Shown here piece by piece: positions 29,642 to 39,789 of a stretch of DNA of 64,000 bases (within the stretch, counting starts at the first letter, position 1; the number at the start of each line of letters is the position of its first letter). Made by a program: the position numbers and the translations under genes. The stretch is from JBAXEO01 sp963789515 (GTDB lineage: Bacteria > Actinomycetota > Coriobacteriia > Anaerosomatales > JAAXUF01). The stretch spans positions 930,001 through 994,000 of the forward strand of contig CAWBKW010000002.1 of NCBI GenBank assembly GCA_963789515.1. Direction: 5' to 3'. Below the pieces are notes generated by a model. It was not told the origin of the DNA, did no database searches, and worked only from the letters and a program-made list of their open reading frames with translations.

Positions 29642-29680
29642 AACACGGAAGGCCCCGACGGGTGCGGGGCCTTCCGTGTT
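29642..29680 (+). terminator. strong bidirectional hairpin
   Basis: AACACGGAAGGCCCCG (29642-29657) pairs perfectly over 16 bp with CGGGGCCTTCCGTGTT (29665-29680) around a 7-base loop. It lies between convergent fmdB and glpX and likely ends both transcripts. Confidence 0.85.
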
Positions 29681-29767
29681 GCATGTGCTGCCTTTAGGCG
29701 GGGCAGGACCCGCGGAGTTCGCGGGCGTTCCAACGCTCGGGCGTCGGGAAAGTGCGGTGGGGCGGGA

Positions 29768-30733
29768 CTAGTCCATCCGCACCCAGAACTTCTCCGAACC
29801 GGTGTTGTAGATGGTCTCGATGAAGCGAACCGTGCGCGACTTCGCGTCCATCGCGACCGAGTTGGTTCGAGCACCGGAGCCGAAGTACTTGACGCCGCGC
29901 AGCATCTCGCCATCAGTCACGCCCGTGGCGATGAATGCGGCTTCGTCGGTGTTGACCAGGCAGTCCATCGTCAGAACATCGTCGATGTTGCAGGTGCCCA
30001 TGTCGACGGCACGCGCCTTCTCCTCGGGGCTGCGCCATTCGAATCGGCCCATGAAGCAGCCACCGATGCACTTCATCGCAGCGCAGGCGAGGACGCCTTC
30101 GGGGGCGGCTCCCGTGCCGAGATACAGGTGGATGCCGGTTCCTTCGATTGCGGTAGCGACGGCCCCGAACACGTCGCCGTCGGTGATGAGGCGTATCCGG
30201 GCACCGGCCGCGCGAACCTCGGCGATGAGGTCTTTGTGGCGCTCCCGCTCCAGGATGCAGACGACCAGGTCCTCGACCTCGCGGTCCATCGCCTTGGCGA
30301 CGTTCACGATGTTCTCGGTCGGACTCGCGTCGATATGGACGACATGCGCGGCCTCCGGGCCGACCGCGATCTTCTTCATGTAGGTGTCGGGAGCGTGAAG
30401 CAGCGTCCCGGCGGGGCCGAATGCCAGAACGGCCAGCGAGTTGGACTGGCCATCGGCGGTGAGATTGGTGCCCTCAAGCGGATCGACAGCGATGTCGATC
30501 TTCTCGCCGCCCTTGCCGACCTTCTCGCCGATGAACAACATCGGAGCCTCGTCGCGCTCGCCTTCGCCGATGACGATGGTGCCGTCTATCTCGACGTCGT
30601 TGAAAGCCGCACGCATGCCCTCGACGGCCGCGTCGTCGGCCGCATGCTTGTCGCCCTTGCCCATCCAGCGTCCTGCGGCGAGTGCGGCGGCCTCGGTCAC
30701 CTCGAGCATTTCAACGATGCGTGTGCTGCGCAT
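29768..30733 (-). CDS. glpX: fructose-1,6-bisphosphatase class II
   Basis: Gluconeogenic phosphatase making fructose 6-phosphate. 321 aa, intact. ATG start with GGGAGG six bases upstream (MRSTRIVEMLEVTEAAALAA). Class II signature residues: GEGERDEAPMLFIGEKVG, DIAVDPLEGTNL, LITDGDVFGAVATA and GTGAAPEGVLACAAMKCIGG. GlpX is the usual FBPase in Actinobacteria. It is 52 bases from rsmB and may form the end of the same transcript or have its own promoter. Confidence 0.96.
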   Translation of the reverse strand: MRSTRIVEMLEVTEAAALAAGRWMGKGDKHAADDAAVEGMRAAFNDVEIDGTIVIGEGERDEAPMLFIGEKVGKGGEKIDIAVDPLEGTNLTADGQSNSLAVLAFGPAGTLLHAPDTYMKKIAVGPEAAHVVHIDASPTENIVNVAKAMDREVEDLVVCILERERHKDLIAEVRAAGARIRLITDGDVFGAVATAIEGTGIHLYLGTGAAPEGVLACAAMKCIGGCFMGRFEWRSPEEKARAVDMGTCNIDDVLTMDCLVNTDEAAFIATGVTDGEMLRGVKYFGSGARTNSVAMDAKSRTVRFIETIYNTGSEKFWVRMD

Positions 30734-30785
30734 GAAGACCTCCCTCGTTCGGACGGGCAAAGACGTCGCGAGAATACCCCTACCT

Positions 30786-32144
30786 TCAGACCCGAACGAG
30801 TCGGGCTGCAAAGTGGCCGTCTGGACCGTCGATCAGCGGCAACGACCGGAAGAACCCCTCATCGGTCACGAAGCACTGCCAGGCGTCAGGCACCCGGTCG
30901 GCGACCGAATCAACACGAAACGCGCTCCCCGCCTCACTGCCCAAGAACGCGCGTACCACATCCGCGTTCTCCCTCTCAGCGACAGTGCAGGTGGAGTACA
31001 CCACGAAACCGCCGCGCCGGACAAGACGCGCGGCCTCACCGAGCAGCCGTGATCCCAGAGCAGCGAGTGCGTCGATGTCCGCCGGCTGCACACGCCAGCG
31101 CTTCTCAGGATGCCGGCGAAGGGTTCCCAGGCCGGAGCAGGGCGCATCGACCAGGACCGCGTCGACCGAACCCGGGTCAGGGGCGCCTTCGATCGCCGAG
31201 AGGTCCGTCGCGTCGCCCACCAGGACACGCACGCCCGGCACTCCGTGGCGTCGGAGTCGCTCCTCCAGCAGCCGGGCCTTGAACTCATGGGAATCCACCG
31301 CGTACAACTCGGCCGGACCACCAGCAGCAACGGCAGCCGCCTGCAGAAGCACGGTCTTGGTTCCTCTTCCGGCACCGACCTCGACGATACGCTGGCCCGG
31401 CCGCGCCCCAACGAACCCGACGACGAGCTGCGCGCAGGCGTCGACTGCCAGGACCAGCCCTCGTTGGAGCGCCTGCCCGCGCACTGCCGAGCCGGCATCT
31501 CCCACCTCGATGCTGCCGGGCATGGGGCCGGGATGGGGCCGCGCCCCGTCCGACCGCAGCACCTCTCGCGCGGCCTCGGCACTTCCGGCGAATCGGTTCG
31601 CCGCGAGATACAGAGGAGCGGGCGTGTTGTCGGCGGCCATAACCTGCTCGGCGGCCTCGCGCCCCAGCTCCTCGATCCACATCTCGGCCAGCCACACGGG
31701 ATGCGCGTGAAGGCGAGCGAGCGCATGCACGTCGGTCGCGGGATCGCCCCAGGGAAAGCCGGGAGCGTCCTCGGCCAGCCGGCGCAGCACGGCATTCGCC
31801 AGGCCGGCGGCCTGTTTGCGGACTTCGCGCACGAGTTCGACGCCTTGGTGCACGGCGGCGCGGGTCTCACTGCGCATGAACAGGATCTCGTAGGCCGAGA
31901 TGCGAAGCGCGTCTGAGATGCGGGGCTCGACCCTCTTGCCCCCGAGGTAGCGGTCAAGGACCTCGAGCAGCGTGCCCTCCGCCTGGAGCGTGCCGTAGGC
32001 GAGCCGCGTCGCAAGCGCCGCGTCGGCAGGTGAGAGAGCGGCGCTACGCAGCGCCGAGTCCATCAGCTCATGAGCGTAGGCCGAGCGCTCTCGAACGCGC
32101 GTCACCACTTCACGAGCGACCCTGCGTGCCGGACTCGCACTCAT
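30786..32144 (-). CDS. rsmB: 16S rRNA (cytosine967-C5)-methyltransferase RsmB
   Basis: SAM-dependent m5C methyltransferase acting on 16S rRNA. 452 aa, intact. N-terminal NusB-like RNA-binding domain (ARRVAREVVTRVRERSAYAH; VRKQAAGLANAVLRRLAED), then the Rossmann domain with VEVGAGRGTKTVLLQ, the first catalytic Cys in DAPCSGLGTLRRHPEKRW and the second in VVYSTCTVAERENADVV. The ATG overlaps the fmt stop (ATGA). The order priA-def-fmt-rsmB is a classic bacterial string. Confidence 0.96.
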   Translation of the reverse strand: MSASPARRVAREVVTRVRERSAYAHELMDSALRSAALSPADAALATRLAYGTLQAEGTLLEVLDRYLGGKRVEPRISDALRISAYEILFMRSETRAAVHQGVELVREVRKQAAGLANAVLRRLAEDAPGFPWGDPATDVHALARLHAHPVWLAEMWIEELGREAAEQVMAADNTPAPLYLAANRFAGSAEAAREVLRSDGARPHPGPMPGSIEVGDAGSAVRGQALQRGLVLAVDACAQLVVGFVGARPGQRIVEVGAGRGTKTVLLQAAAVAAGGPAELYAVDSHEFKARLLEERLRRHGVPGVRVLVGDATDLSAIEGAPDPGSVDAVLVDAPCSGLGTLRRHPEKRWRVQPADIDALAALGSRLLGEAARLVRRGGFVVYSTCTVAERENADVVRAFLGSEAGSAFRVDSVADRVPDAWQCFVTDEGFFRSLPLIDGPDGHFAARLVRV

Positions 32145-33069
32145 CGTGCCCGTCCCCAGGCCGCGTCAGCACCAAGCCGCGCGCCACGCGCCCATGCAGC
32201 CGCGTCCATCTCGCCCTTCCCGTCGGGCTTCACTCGCAGCAGCAGCATCACCCCACCACGCGCGCCGAGCGCGATCCCGTCCTCGCGTGCCTGAAGCCTC
32301 CCGACCGAAAGCGCCGAGGAATCGGTGTCCACGACCGCCTCGAGAACCGTCACGCCCCTGCCGTCGATCAGGATTCTGGCCGGCGCCGCAGAACTCGCCG
32401 CGCGTATGCGTGCCAGGTTCTCCTCGGCGGTCAAGGCGGGGTCAGGCGCTACGTCGGACTTGGTGATCTTCTCGGCGTACGTGGCCTCGTTCTCGGCCTG
32501 GTCGATCCAGGTCACGGTGCCGTCGGCGATCGCCGGAAGCGCCGAGATGAGCAGTCCGGCACCGAGATCAGCGAGCTCGGCGGTCAGCTCGATGGCGCTC
32601 TTGGCATCGGACACCACGCTTTGCTGCAGGCAATAGGGTCCCGTGTCGAGACCCGCTTCCATTCGCATGATCGAGACACCGACCTCCGCATCTCCGGCGA
32701 GAATCGCCCGCTGTATGGGGGCGGCTCCGCGCCATCGGGGAAGTAGTGAAGCGTGCACGTTGATCGCCCCGAGTCTCGCGACTTCCAGCACGGGCTCAGG
32801 CAGGATCAACCCGTACGCGGCGACGCAGATGACGTCGGCCTCCGACCGCTCAAGCTCTCGCACGACTTCGGAGTCCCGAAGCGTCGACGGCTGCCGAACG
32901 GGGATTCCGAGTCTCACGGCGCGGCCTTGACCGCCGCCGGCCGCGGGTCGCCCCCTCGGCCGGATACGGCATCCGGACGCGTGTAGACCGCCACGACGTC
33001 ATGCGCCAGCGCGAGCCTCTCAAGCGACGGCACGGCGAACTGAGGTGTCCCCATGAATACGACGCGCAC
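32141..33069 (-). CDS. fmt: methionyl-tRNA formyltransferase (one frameshift)
   Basis: Formylates initiator Met-tRNA. GTG start (VRVVFMGTPQFAVPSLERLA) preceded by GAGGGGAA. The frame ends prematurely at 32914 after AAVKAAP; the rest (VRLGIPVRQPSTLRDSEVV) follows in another frame, so one base, probably a G in GCGGCC, is missing near 32918. Downstream motifs: NVHASLLPRWRGAAPIQRAI with the catalytic Asn/His and GVSIMRMEAGLDTGPYCLQQ. Span of 309 codons is normal. Pairs with def, which removes the formyl group later. Confidence 0.94.
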
Positions 33070-33107
33070 GCGCTTCCCCTCGGGTCTGATGCACAAAGGT
33101 CGGTGTT

Positions 33108-33629
33108 CTAGATGCTGGTTTGACCGGGCTTCGCGCCGACCCGCTGCGCCTCCAGATACCGGCGAAGTGCCGCCTTGCGCTCTTCCGGCGTGGCACGATC
33201 GATCATCAGCACCCCGTCGAGATGGTCGATCTCGTGAAGGAGCAGTCGCGCATGGAGGCCTTCCGCCTGGATACGGACTCTTCTTCCGGTGAGCGTCTGC
33301 GCCTCGCACACCACGGTACACGAGCGCTCGATGGGAATCGTGATACCCGGCAACGAAAGGCATCCCTCATCGTCGAACTCGCACTCTTCACTCGACTCGA
33401 CGATCTCGGGATTGCACAGCGCGACCACACCGCGGCTGTCCTCGTCGAGATCGTAGACGATCACGCGCTTGAGGACCCCGATCTGCGGAGCCGCCAGCCC
33501 GATGCCGGGAGCCTCATACATGGCCTGGGCCATCTTCCGGCACAGCTCCTTCAAGTCGCCGTCCGTCTCCGGATCGACCGGCTCGGCACGCTGCTTGAGA
33601 GCGGCATTGGGATGTGACAGTACTTCCAT
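33108..33629 (-). CDS. def: peptide deformylase
   Basis: Metalloenzyme removing the N-formyl group from new proteins. 173 aa, intact. Start MEVLSHPNAALKQRAEPVDP with AAAGGAAG upstream. All three family motifs: GIGLAAPQIG, EGCLSLPG with the Cys metal ligand, and HEIDHLDG with the two His ligands and catalytic Glu. Lies between priA and fmt. Confidence 0.97.
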   Translation of the reverse strand: MEVLSHPNAALKQRAEPVDPETDGDLKELCRKMAQAMYEAPGIGLAAPQIGVLKRVIVYDLDEDSRGVVALCNPEIVESSEECEFDDEGCLSLPGITIPIERSCTVVCEAQTLTGRRVRIQAEGLHARLLLHEIDHLDGVLMIDRATPEERKAALRRYLEAQRVGAKPGQTSI

Positions 33630-33748
33630 CGCGGTGCGCTTCCTTTGCCCGATCATCCGTCTTCCTGCATGTCAGTGCAGACAGCGGGACTGCGACTATC
33701 ATACCAGCGCTGCACGGAGCCCGAGCAGCGTCGGCTGCTTCGTCGCCG

Positions 33749-35992
33749 TCAGAGCAGGTCGACCGCGTCCACGTCGATCGCGTGAGACACGAAGCGCTCA
33801 CCGGGGAGCGCGCGTTCGACCTCCAGCACAGCCTGTGAGATCCGGGCACCGAGCGGCGCCTTCACCAGGATGTGCCAGCGCCAGACGCCCTTGAGCCGGG
33901 AGATGGGGGCCGGACTCGGGCCCAGAACCGACCACGTATCCGGGAGTGCTGCGACCAAGGCAGCGGACCACCGGTGCGCGCAGGCGGCGACGGCCGACTT
34001 GTCGGCGCCCCAGAAGAGGATGTTGGCGAGCCGGCCGAAAGGCGGGTACCCGAGAGCAGCGCGAACGCGCTCCTCCTCCTCGTAGAAGAGACGCGGTTCG
34101 TGCTGAGCGGCGGCCTGTATGGCCGGGTGTTCCGGCCAGTAGGTCTGCACGATCACGCGACCCTGCCGCTCGCCGCGCCCCGCACGGCCGGAGACCTGCT
34201 CGAGCAGCTGATACGTGCGTTCACCGGCCCTGAAGTCCGGCAGATGCAGCGTCGTATCGGCGTTGATCACGCCGACGAGCGTGACCTCGGGGTAGTCGAG
34301 CCCCTTGGCGATCATCTGAGTGCCGAGCAGAATGCCGGTGTCGAGCGCTTCGAACTGTGCCAACGCGCGCTCGTGACCGCCCTTGCCCTTGGTGGTGTCA
34401 GCGTCCATCCGAACGACGGCCATGCCAGGGAGGACGCCGGCCAATTCCGACTCCACGCGCTGCGTGCCGGCGCCGAACTGGCGCAGGTACGGACTGGCGC
34501 AGCGCGGACACGCCGGCGGCACCGGCCGTACCGCCCCACAGTGGTGACAAGCGAGCCGTGCTCCGACCTCGTGATAGGTCAACGAAGTGGAGCAGGAATC
34601 ACATTCAGGGACGAAGCCACACTCGCGGCACAGAAGAAACGAAGCAAAGCCTCGGCGGTTGAGGAACAGGACGGCCTTCTCACCACGCTCGGCAACACCT
34701 TGTAGTTCCGAGACCAGCGGGCGCGAGAACATCGACCGGTGTCCGTCTGCGAACTCGGCCGTCATGTCCACGACGGTGACCGGAGGCAGCGGCCGGCCGG
34801 TGACACGCTCGGGGAGCGCCACGCGCGTCCATTCCCCGGACTCACAGCGCGCCAGCGCCTCCATCGAGGGGCTGGCGCTCCCGAGAACGAGCGTCGCGCC
34901 GGTGAGCCGTGCCATGCGGGCCGCCACCTCCCGCGCGTGGTAGCGCGGGGACGAAGACTGCTTGTAGGAGGACTCGTGCTCCTCGTCGATCACGATGAGG
35001 CCCAGGTCCTTGAACGGAGCGAACAGCGCCGATCTCGCACCGACGACGATCCGCGCCGCGCCGGTTCGCACGAGATCCCACTGGTCGTAGCGCTCCCCCG
35101 CCGCCAGTCGCGAGTGAAGCACGGCGACTTCGTCGCCGAACCGGGAGCGGAAGCGGCCGACCGTCTGGGGGGTCAGCGAGACCTCCGGCACCAGAACGCA
35201 CGCCGAGCGACCGGCGGCCAGTACGTCCTCTATCGCGCGCAGGTAGACCTCGGTCTTGCCCGATCCGGTCACGCCGTCGACCACGACCACCGAGCCATCC
35301 CCGCGAGCATTCGCGGCAGCGATCGCGCGCAACGCCTCCTGTTGACCGGCGATCAGACGCGAGTGACGCGGAGCCGACCGCTCGCGAACGCGCGCCTCGC
35401 GCTGGCGTCGCCGTCTCGTCACGCTCACGGCCCCGGCAGCTTCAAGCGCCTTGAGCGCGCCGTTGACGGCCCCCAGGTCCGCCGAGAGTTCGGCGACCCG
35501 GACGGGACCCGCCTTCAGGGCGTCGAGTACCGCCCGTTGCGCGGTCGCCGTCCTGCGGGGAGCGTGAACCCGCCCCTCATCGGTGATCTCGGCCCAACGG
35601 TCGTCAACGGGGCCGACATCCGCCCGCTTGAGCGACCAGACAACCCCGTCCTCCCCATCGTGCCGCATGGCCTTCGGAGTGCCGCCGGGAGGAGTGAAGA
35701 GCCTCAACGATGCAGAGAGCGGGCAGGCATACTCTGAGGCGATCCATTCGGAGAGTTCGCTGGCGGTCTCTCGGAAGAACGGTCCGCCGAGCACGGCTGA
35801 CAGCGGCTTGAGCTCGGCCCATGCGCTGTCGTTGCCCAGTCCGACCACGTAGCCGACCGCAGGACGGTTCGCGAAGTCGACGAGCACGCACGATCCAACC
35901 TCGACCTCCCCGACCGTCTCCGGTATCAGGTAGTCGAAAGGCCGGTCGATCTCTCTCGCGGGTATGTCTACGACGACCCTCGCGACGCGCAC
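33749..35992 (-). CDS. priA: primosomal protein N' (replication restart helicase)
   Basis: Reloads the replisome at stalled forks. 747 aa, intact. GTG start (VRVARVVVDIPAREIDRPFD) chosen because GGAGGG lies just upstream; an earlier start would add 19 residues without family support. N-terminal 3'-end-binding domain (REIDRPFDYLIP), winged helix, Walker A GVTGSGKTEVY, DEEH box, GSASPSMEAL, and the zinc region with eight cysteines (CRECGFVPECDSC; CHHCGAVRPVPPACPRC), then the KGLDYPEVTLVGVINAD and SGRAGRGERQGRV helicase motifs. Confidence 0.97.
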   Translation of the reverse strand: MRVARVVVDIPAREIDRPFDYLIPETVGEVEVGSCVLVDFANRPAVGYVVGLGNDSAWAELKPLSAVLGGPFFRETASELSEWIASEYACPLSASLRLFTPPGGTPKAMRHDGEDGVVWSLKRADVGPVDDRWAEITDEGRVHAPRRTATAQRAVLDALKAGPVRVAELSADLGAVNGALKALEAAGAVSVTRRRRQREARVRERSAPRHSRLIAGQQEALRAIAAANARGDGSVVVVDGVTGSGKTEVYLRAIEDVLAAGRSACVLVPEVSLTPQTVGRFRSRFGDEVAVLHSRLAAGERYDQWDLVRTGAARIVVGARSALFAPFKDLGLIVIDEEHESSYKQSSSPRYHAREVAARMARLTGATLVLGSASPSMEALARCESGEWTRVALPERVTGRPLPPVTVVDMTAEFADGHRSMFSRPLVSELQGVAERGEKAVLFLNRRGFASFLLCRECGFVPECDSCSTSLTYHEVGARLACHHCGAVRPVPPACPRCASPYLRQFGAGTQRVESELAGVLPGMAVVRMDADTTKGKGGHERALAQFEALDTGILLGTQMIAKGLDYPEVTLVGVINADTTLHLPDFRAGERTYQLLEQVSGRAGRGERQGRVIVQTYWPEHPAIQAAAQHEPRLFYEEEERVRAALGYPPFGRLANILFWGADKSAVAACAHRWSAALVAALPDTWSVLGPSPAPISRLKGVWRWHILVKAPLGARISQAVLEVERALPGERFVSHAIDVDAVDLL

Positions 35993-36092
35993 GTGCCCTC
36001 CAGTCCGCTGTCCGTCTTGCGGGCCAAGCATACCGAAGGCCGCCGACACGGACGTGCGTGCCGGCGGCCTTCGTCAGAAGCTGAGGGTGCGA

Positions 36093-37352
36093 CTAGGCGG
36101 GTAGTCCGGCCGCTGCGGCGAGCGCCCCGGCGCGATCAGTGCGCTCCCACGTGAAGTCCTTGTCGGCACGGCCGAAGTGACCGTAGGCTGCCGTCTTGCG
36201 GTAGATCGGACGGCGCAGATCCAGATCGCGGATGATCGCACCCGGTCGAAGGTCGAAGGTGGCGAGGACCGCCTTCTCGATCTGCTCGACCGGTACGGTC
36301 TCCGTTCCGAACGTCTCGACCATGACCGACAGCGGGTGTGAGACGCCGATGGCGTAGGCGAGCTGGATCTCGCAACGGTCCGCAAGCCCCGCCGCAACGA
36401 CCGTCTTGGCGACCCAACGCGCCGCGTAGGCCGCAGACCGGTCGACCTTGGTGCAGTCCTTGCCCGAGAACGCGCCTCCGCCGTGACGCCCCATGCCGCC
36501 GTAGGTGTCGACGATGATCTTGCGCCCGGTCAGTCCCGTGTCGCCCATGGGGCCACCGATCACAAACCGGCCGGTCGGGTTCACGTATATCTCGGCCTCG
36601 GCGTACTCGATGCCCTCTTCGTCGAAGACCGGCTTGATGACGTGCTCGATCAGGTCGGGGCGGAGCAGCATCTCGATGTCGACCCCATCGGCATGCTGGG
36701 TCGAGATCAGGATCTTCTCGACCGAGACGGGCTTGTCGTTGACGTACTTCACCGTGACTTGCGTCTTGCCGTCAGGGCGCAGGTAGTCCAGAACGTTGGC
36801 CTTGCGTACGGCGGTGAGCCGTTCGGCGAGGCGGTGCGCGAGATAGATGGGCATGGGCATGAGCGTCGAGGTCTCGTTGACCGCGTAGCCGAACATCATC
36901 CCCTGGTCGCCTGCGCCGACGAGATCGATCGGATCGACGCCTTCGCCGTGCTGGACCTCGAAGGACTCGTCCACACCCTGAGCGATGTCAGGGCTCTGCT
37001 CGTGGACGCCGATCAGAACGCCGCAGGTCTCGCCGTCGAAACCGTATTTCGCCCGGTTGTAGCCGATGTCCTTGACGACGCCGCGGACGATGGTGGGGAT
37101 GTCGACGTAGCCGTGCGTCCGGATCTCGCCTCCGACCACGATCTGACCCGTGGTGGTGAAGCACTCGATAGCGCAGCGCACGTAGTCCGCCCTCGCTTCG
37201 CTGCCGGCTTCAGTGGAGAACCCCTCGGCGGCAAGCTCCGCCTCGCGTGCGATGATCGCGTCGAGCACGGCGTCTGATATCTGATCGCACATCTTGTCCG
37301 GGTGACCCTCGGTCACCGACTCGGACGTGAACAAGTACTCGCGTTCCGGCAC
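36093..37352 (-). CDS. metK: S-adenosylmethionine synthetase
   Basis: Makes SAM from methionine and ATP. 419 aa, intact. GTG start with AGAGGAGG eight bases upstream. Motifs: TSESVTEGHPDKMCDQISDA, GAGDQGMMFGYAVNET, NPTGRFVIGGPMGDTGLTGR and GGGAFSGKDCTKVDRSAAYA. Controlled by a SAM-I riboswitch in its leader: feedback by the product. priA lies about 100 bases downstream. Confidence 0.97.
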   Translation of the reverse strand: MPEREYLFTSESVTEGHPDKMCDQISDAVLDAIIAREAELAAEGFSTEAGSEARADYVRCAIECFTTTGQIVVGGEIRTHGYVDIPTIVRGVVKDIGYNRAKYGFDGETCGVLIGVHEQSPDIAQGVDESFEVQHGEGVDPIDLVGAGDQGMMFGYAVNETSTLMPMPIYLAHRLAERLTAVRKANVLDYLRPDGKTQVTVKYVNDKPVSVEKILISTQHADGVDIEMLLRPDLIEHVIKPVFDEEGIEYAEAEIYVNPTGRFVIGGPMGDTGLTGRKIIVDTYGGMGRHGGGAFSGKDCTKVDRSAAYAARWVAKTVVAAGLADRCEIQLAYAIGVSHPLSVMVETFGTETVPVEQIEKAVLATFDLRPGAIIRDLDLRRPIYRKTAAYGHFGRADKDFTWERTDRAGALAAAAGLPA

Positions 37353-37406
37353 AACTACCTCCTCTGATGCGGCCCGTCCAACGGGTCGACGTTGACGATG
37401 CGGGGC

Positions 37407-37440
37407 AACAAAAAAGGCCCCGCCTGGTCAGACAGGGACT
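37407..37440 (-). terminator. probable attenuator of the metK riboswitch
   Basis: On the minus strand, GTCCCTG - TCTGAC - CAGG(C)GGGG forms an imperfect hairpin directly followed by GCC and a run of six T. This is the position of the expression platform of a transcription-attenuating SAM-I riboswitch. The exact competing helices are not resolved by eye. Confidence 0.5.
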
Positions 37441-37479
37441 TCGCTTGCGACCGCATGCCAGCGCGGCTGAAGCTCTTCC

Positions 37480-37611
37480 CTCATCTTCCAGGCCTGATAC
37501 AGCCTGCCGAGATGTAGCACCTTTTCGTCACTTTCGACGCCGGTTGCCGGGGCTTCACAGGGCTCGGTCCCTCCACCCGCTGCAGCTGCTCTACAGCTGC
37601 CTCTCGATGAG
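37480..37611 (-). promoter_or_regulatory. SAM-I (S-box) riboswitch of metK
   Basis: Minus-strand leader with the S-box core: CTCATCGAGAGGCAGC, GGAGGGACCGAGCCCTGTGA, AGCCCCGGCAACC, AAGGTGCTACATCTCGGCAG and GGCCTGGAAGATGAG. P1 is exact: CTCATC (37606-37611) with GATGAG (37480-37485). SAM binding should favour the downstream terminator and switch metK off. Confidence 0.93.
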
Positions 37612-37701
37612 CGCCCATACTCTAGCACCATCCATGCCGTGGGTGAAGGCTCCGGACGGGTATCATTGCCCAAAGTCCACGTGTCGTTTGAGAGGGATTC
37701 C

Positions 37702-38124
37702 GTGATTCTCAAGGGTCTGAACAAGGCGGTCTACGTAATCGAGGTCGCAGTTGCGTTTGCGCTCGTCATCATGACGATCTTGGCTGTCGTCACGCTGGGT
37801 GTTGAACTCTTCAACGTCATCACCGGCTTGCATCTCCTGCTGTCGGCGCAGTTCACGAGGTTGATCTCGACGATTCTCGAGGTCTTCATCCTGATCGAGC
37901 TCTTCCGGATCGCTGTCGCCTACATGACCCACCAGAACGTGTTGCCCACCGTTTTCGAGGCCGCATTGATCGCCGTCGCCCGGAAGTTCGTGGTCTTCGA
38001 GATTGCGAATCAGACGCTGCAAAGCGCGCTCGCCCTGTCGGCGCTCCTGCTTTCCGTCGCCGTATCATGGTGGCTTCTCGCGCGCACGAACGCATGTGAC
38101 TACGGCCCCGCCGAACGCTTGTGA
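37702..38124 (+). CDS. PsiE-family membrane protein
   Basis: Phosphate-starvation-inducible E family; precise role unknown. 140 aa from a GTG (VILKGLNKAVYVIEVAVAFA) with AGAGGGA five bases upstream; an earlier in-frame GTG at 37639 would overlap the metK leader region. Four hydrophobic helices (AVAFALVIMTILAVVTLGVE; LISTILEVFILIELFRIAVA; FEAALIAVARKFVVFEIA; ALALSALLLSVAVSWWLLA). Conserved block ELFRIAVAYMTHQNVLPTV identifies the family. Intact. Divergent from metK, 103 bases upstream of gltX. Confidence 0.85.
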   Translation: MILKGLNKAVYVIEVAVAFALVIMTILAVVTLGVELFNVITGLHLLLSAQFTRLISTILEVFILIELFRIAVAYMTHQNVLPTVFEAALIAVARKFVVFEIANQTLQSALALSALLLSVAVSWWLLARTNACDYGPAERL

Positions 38125-38226
38125 TCTTCTTGGGAACGTCCGCGCGCCTCTGTCCGCAGTCGGCCTTCGCGCTACGCGCTACCATGTCTCGCTAAGGCAC
38201 ATCCGAACCACCGAGGAGATCTCACC

Positions 38227-39691
38227 GTGATCCCAGCTGTCCGCGTCAGATTCGCACCGAGTCCCACCGGCTTCCTGCACATCGGCGGAGCTCGAACCGC
38301 CCTCTACAACTGGGCGTTCGCACGGCGTCAGGGCGGCACCCTGGTGCTTCGCATCGAAGACACCGACCCCGAGCGTTCGACTGCCGAGAACACCGCCGCG
38401 ATTCTCCGGGCGATGCGATGGATGGGCCTGGATTGGGACGAAGGTCCCGAGGTGGGCGGAGACCACGGCCCCTACTTCCAGACTCAGCGCTTCGAGCGGT
38501 ACTCCGAGATTCTCGACAGACTCAAGGCCAAGGGCCACGCCTATCCGTGCTTCTGCAGCCCGGAGGTCCTCGAGGAGAAGCGCAACGCCGCGCGCGCGCG
38601 CGGCGGATTCGCGGGCTACGATCGCGCGTGCAGGTCGATTCCGGCCGAAGAGTCCCTGGCACGCGTCGCCGCCGGCGATCCGCACGTCTGGCGCTTGAAG
38701 GTCCCCGAAGATCGCGGCGACATCGTCTTCGTCGACGCCGTCCGTGGTGAGATGGTCTTTCCGCCCGACGCCGCGGACGACTTCGTCCTTGCCCGCACCG
38801 ACGGATCCCCTACCTACAACTTCGCCGTCGTCGCTGATGATGTCGATATGGCGATCACGCACGTCATCCGTGGCGACGACCACCTCAGCAACACGCCCAA
38901 GCAGATCGTCGTCTACGAGGCCCTCGACCTACCGATCCCCGTGTTCGCCCACCTTTCGATGATCCTGGGAGCCGACGGCAAGCGGCTCTCCAAGCGTCAC
39001 GGGGCAACGAGTGTCGAGGCCTATCGGGACCTCGGCTTCCTCCCCGAGGCGCTGCTGAACTACCTCGCCCTGCTCGGCTGGTCCCTCGACGGCGAGACGA
39101 CCCTTATCGATGCGCCTACGCTGGTGGGGAACTTCTCGCTCGACCGCATCTCCAAGAACCCTGCGATCTTCGATGAGGAGAAGCTCGAGTGGATGAACGG
39201 TGTCTATATCCGCGAGATGCCTGCCGAGGAGTTCGTGGTGCGCATGCTGCCCTGGCTCGTCGACGCTGGCCTGAGTGACGCCGAGGACGTCGCTGCACGC
39301 CACGACTGGTTCCTGCGCCTCGCGCCGCTCGTCTCGGAACGGATCAAGCGCATGGACGAGATCGCCGACAAGGTCGCCTTCCTCTTCGCCGAGCCGGTCA
39401 TCGATGACGCGGCGCGCGAGAAGGTGCTGACGAAGGAGGGCAGCGGGCGGGCGCTCTCGGCAGCTGCTGCCGCACTTGAGGACGTGGCCTGGATCAACCG
39501 CCGACATCGAGGGCGCTCTGCGCGATCTGCCCGAGCGACTCGAGCTCAAGGCCAAGGCCGTCTTCCAGGCCGTGCGCGTCGCAGCCACGGGCTCGACGGT
39601 GTCTCCCCCACTGTTCGAGTCGCTCGAACTCCTCGGGCGAGATGTCACACTCGCCCGGCTCAGAGCCGCACGGTCGCTGGCCGCCGAGTAG
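38227..39691 (+). CDS. gltX: glutamyl-tRNA synthetase (one frameshift near the end)
   Basis: Class I synthetase charging tRNA-Glu. GTG start with GAGGAG eight bases upstream. RVRFAPSPTGFLHIGGART holds the HIGH-type motif, KRLSKRHGATS the KMSKS-type motif; PCFCSPE and DDHLSNTPKQIVVYEAL are discriminating GluRS blocks. The frame is clean to residue 423, then one extra base near 39497 (TGGATCAACC) shifts it; the true C-terminus TADIEGALRDLPERLELKAK ... RAARSLAAE ends at 39691. Followed by tRNA-Gln, tRNA-Glu and glnS. Confidence 0.95.
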
Positions 39692-39726
39692 GCCGTGAAC
39701 TGGTTCTCGGGCACTCTCGGCTAGGG

Positions 39727-39755
39727 TTGACACCCCCTGCGGGCGACCGTAACAT
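39727..39755 (+). promoter_or_regulatory. sigma-70 promoter of the tRNA-Gln/tRNA-Glu unit
   Basis: TTGACA (39727-39732), 17-base spacer, TAACAT (39750-39755). Predicted start near 39762, 28 bases before tRNA-Gln. Consensus -35 and ideal spacing. Confidence 0.8.
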
Positions 39756-39789
39756 ACCTTCTCGCGCCGCGGCACGGGCGTGGATGTAC

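Noticed and set aside
28087..29697. 536-codon plus-strand frame opposite the PASTA gene and across fmdB
   Set aside because: Overlaps fmdB in another frame and runs through its terminator; Ser/Thr/Arg-rich text without any motif.
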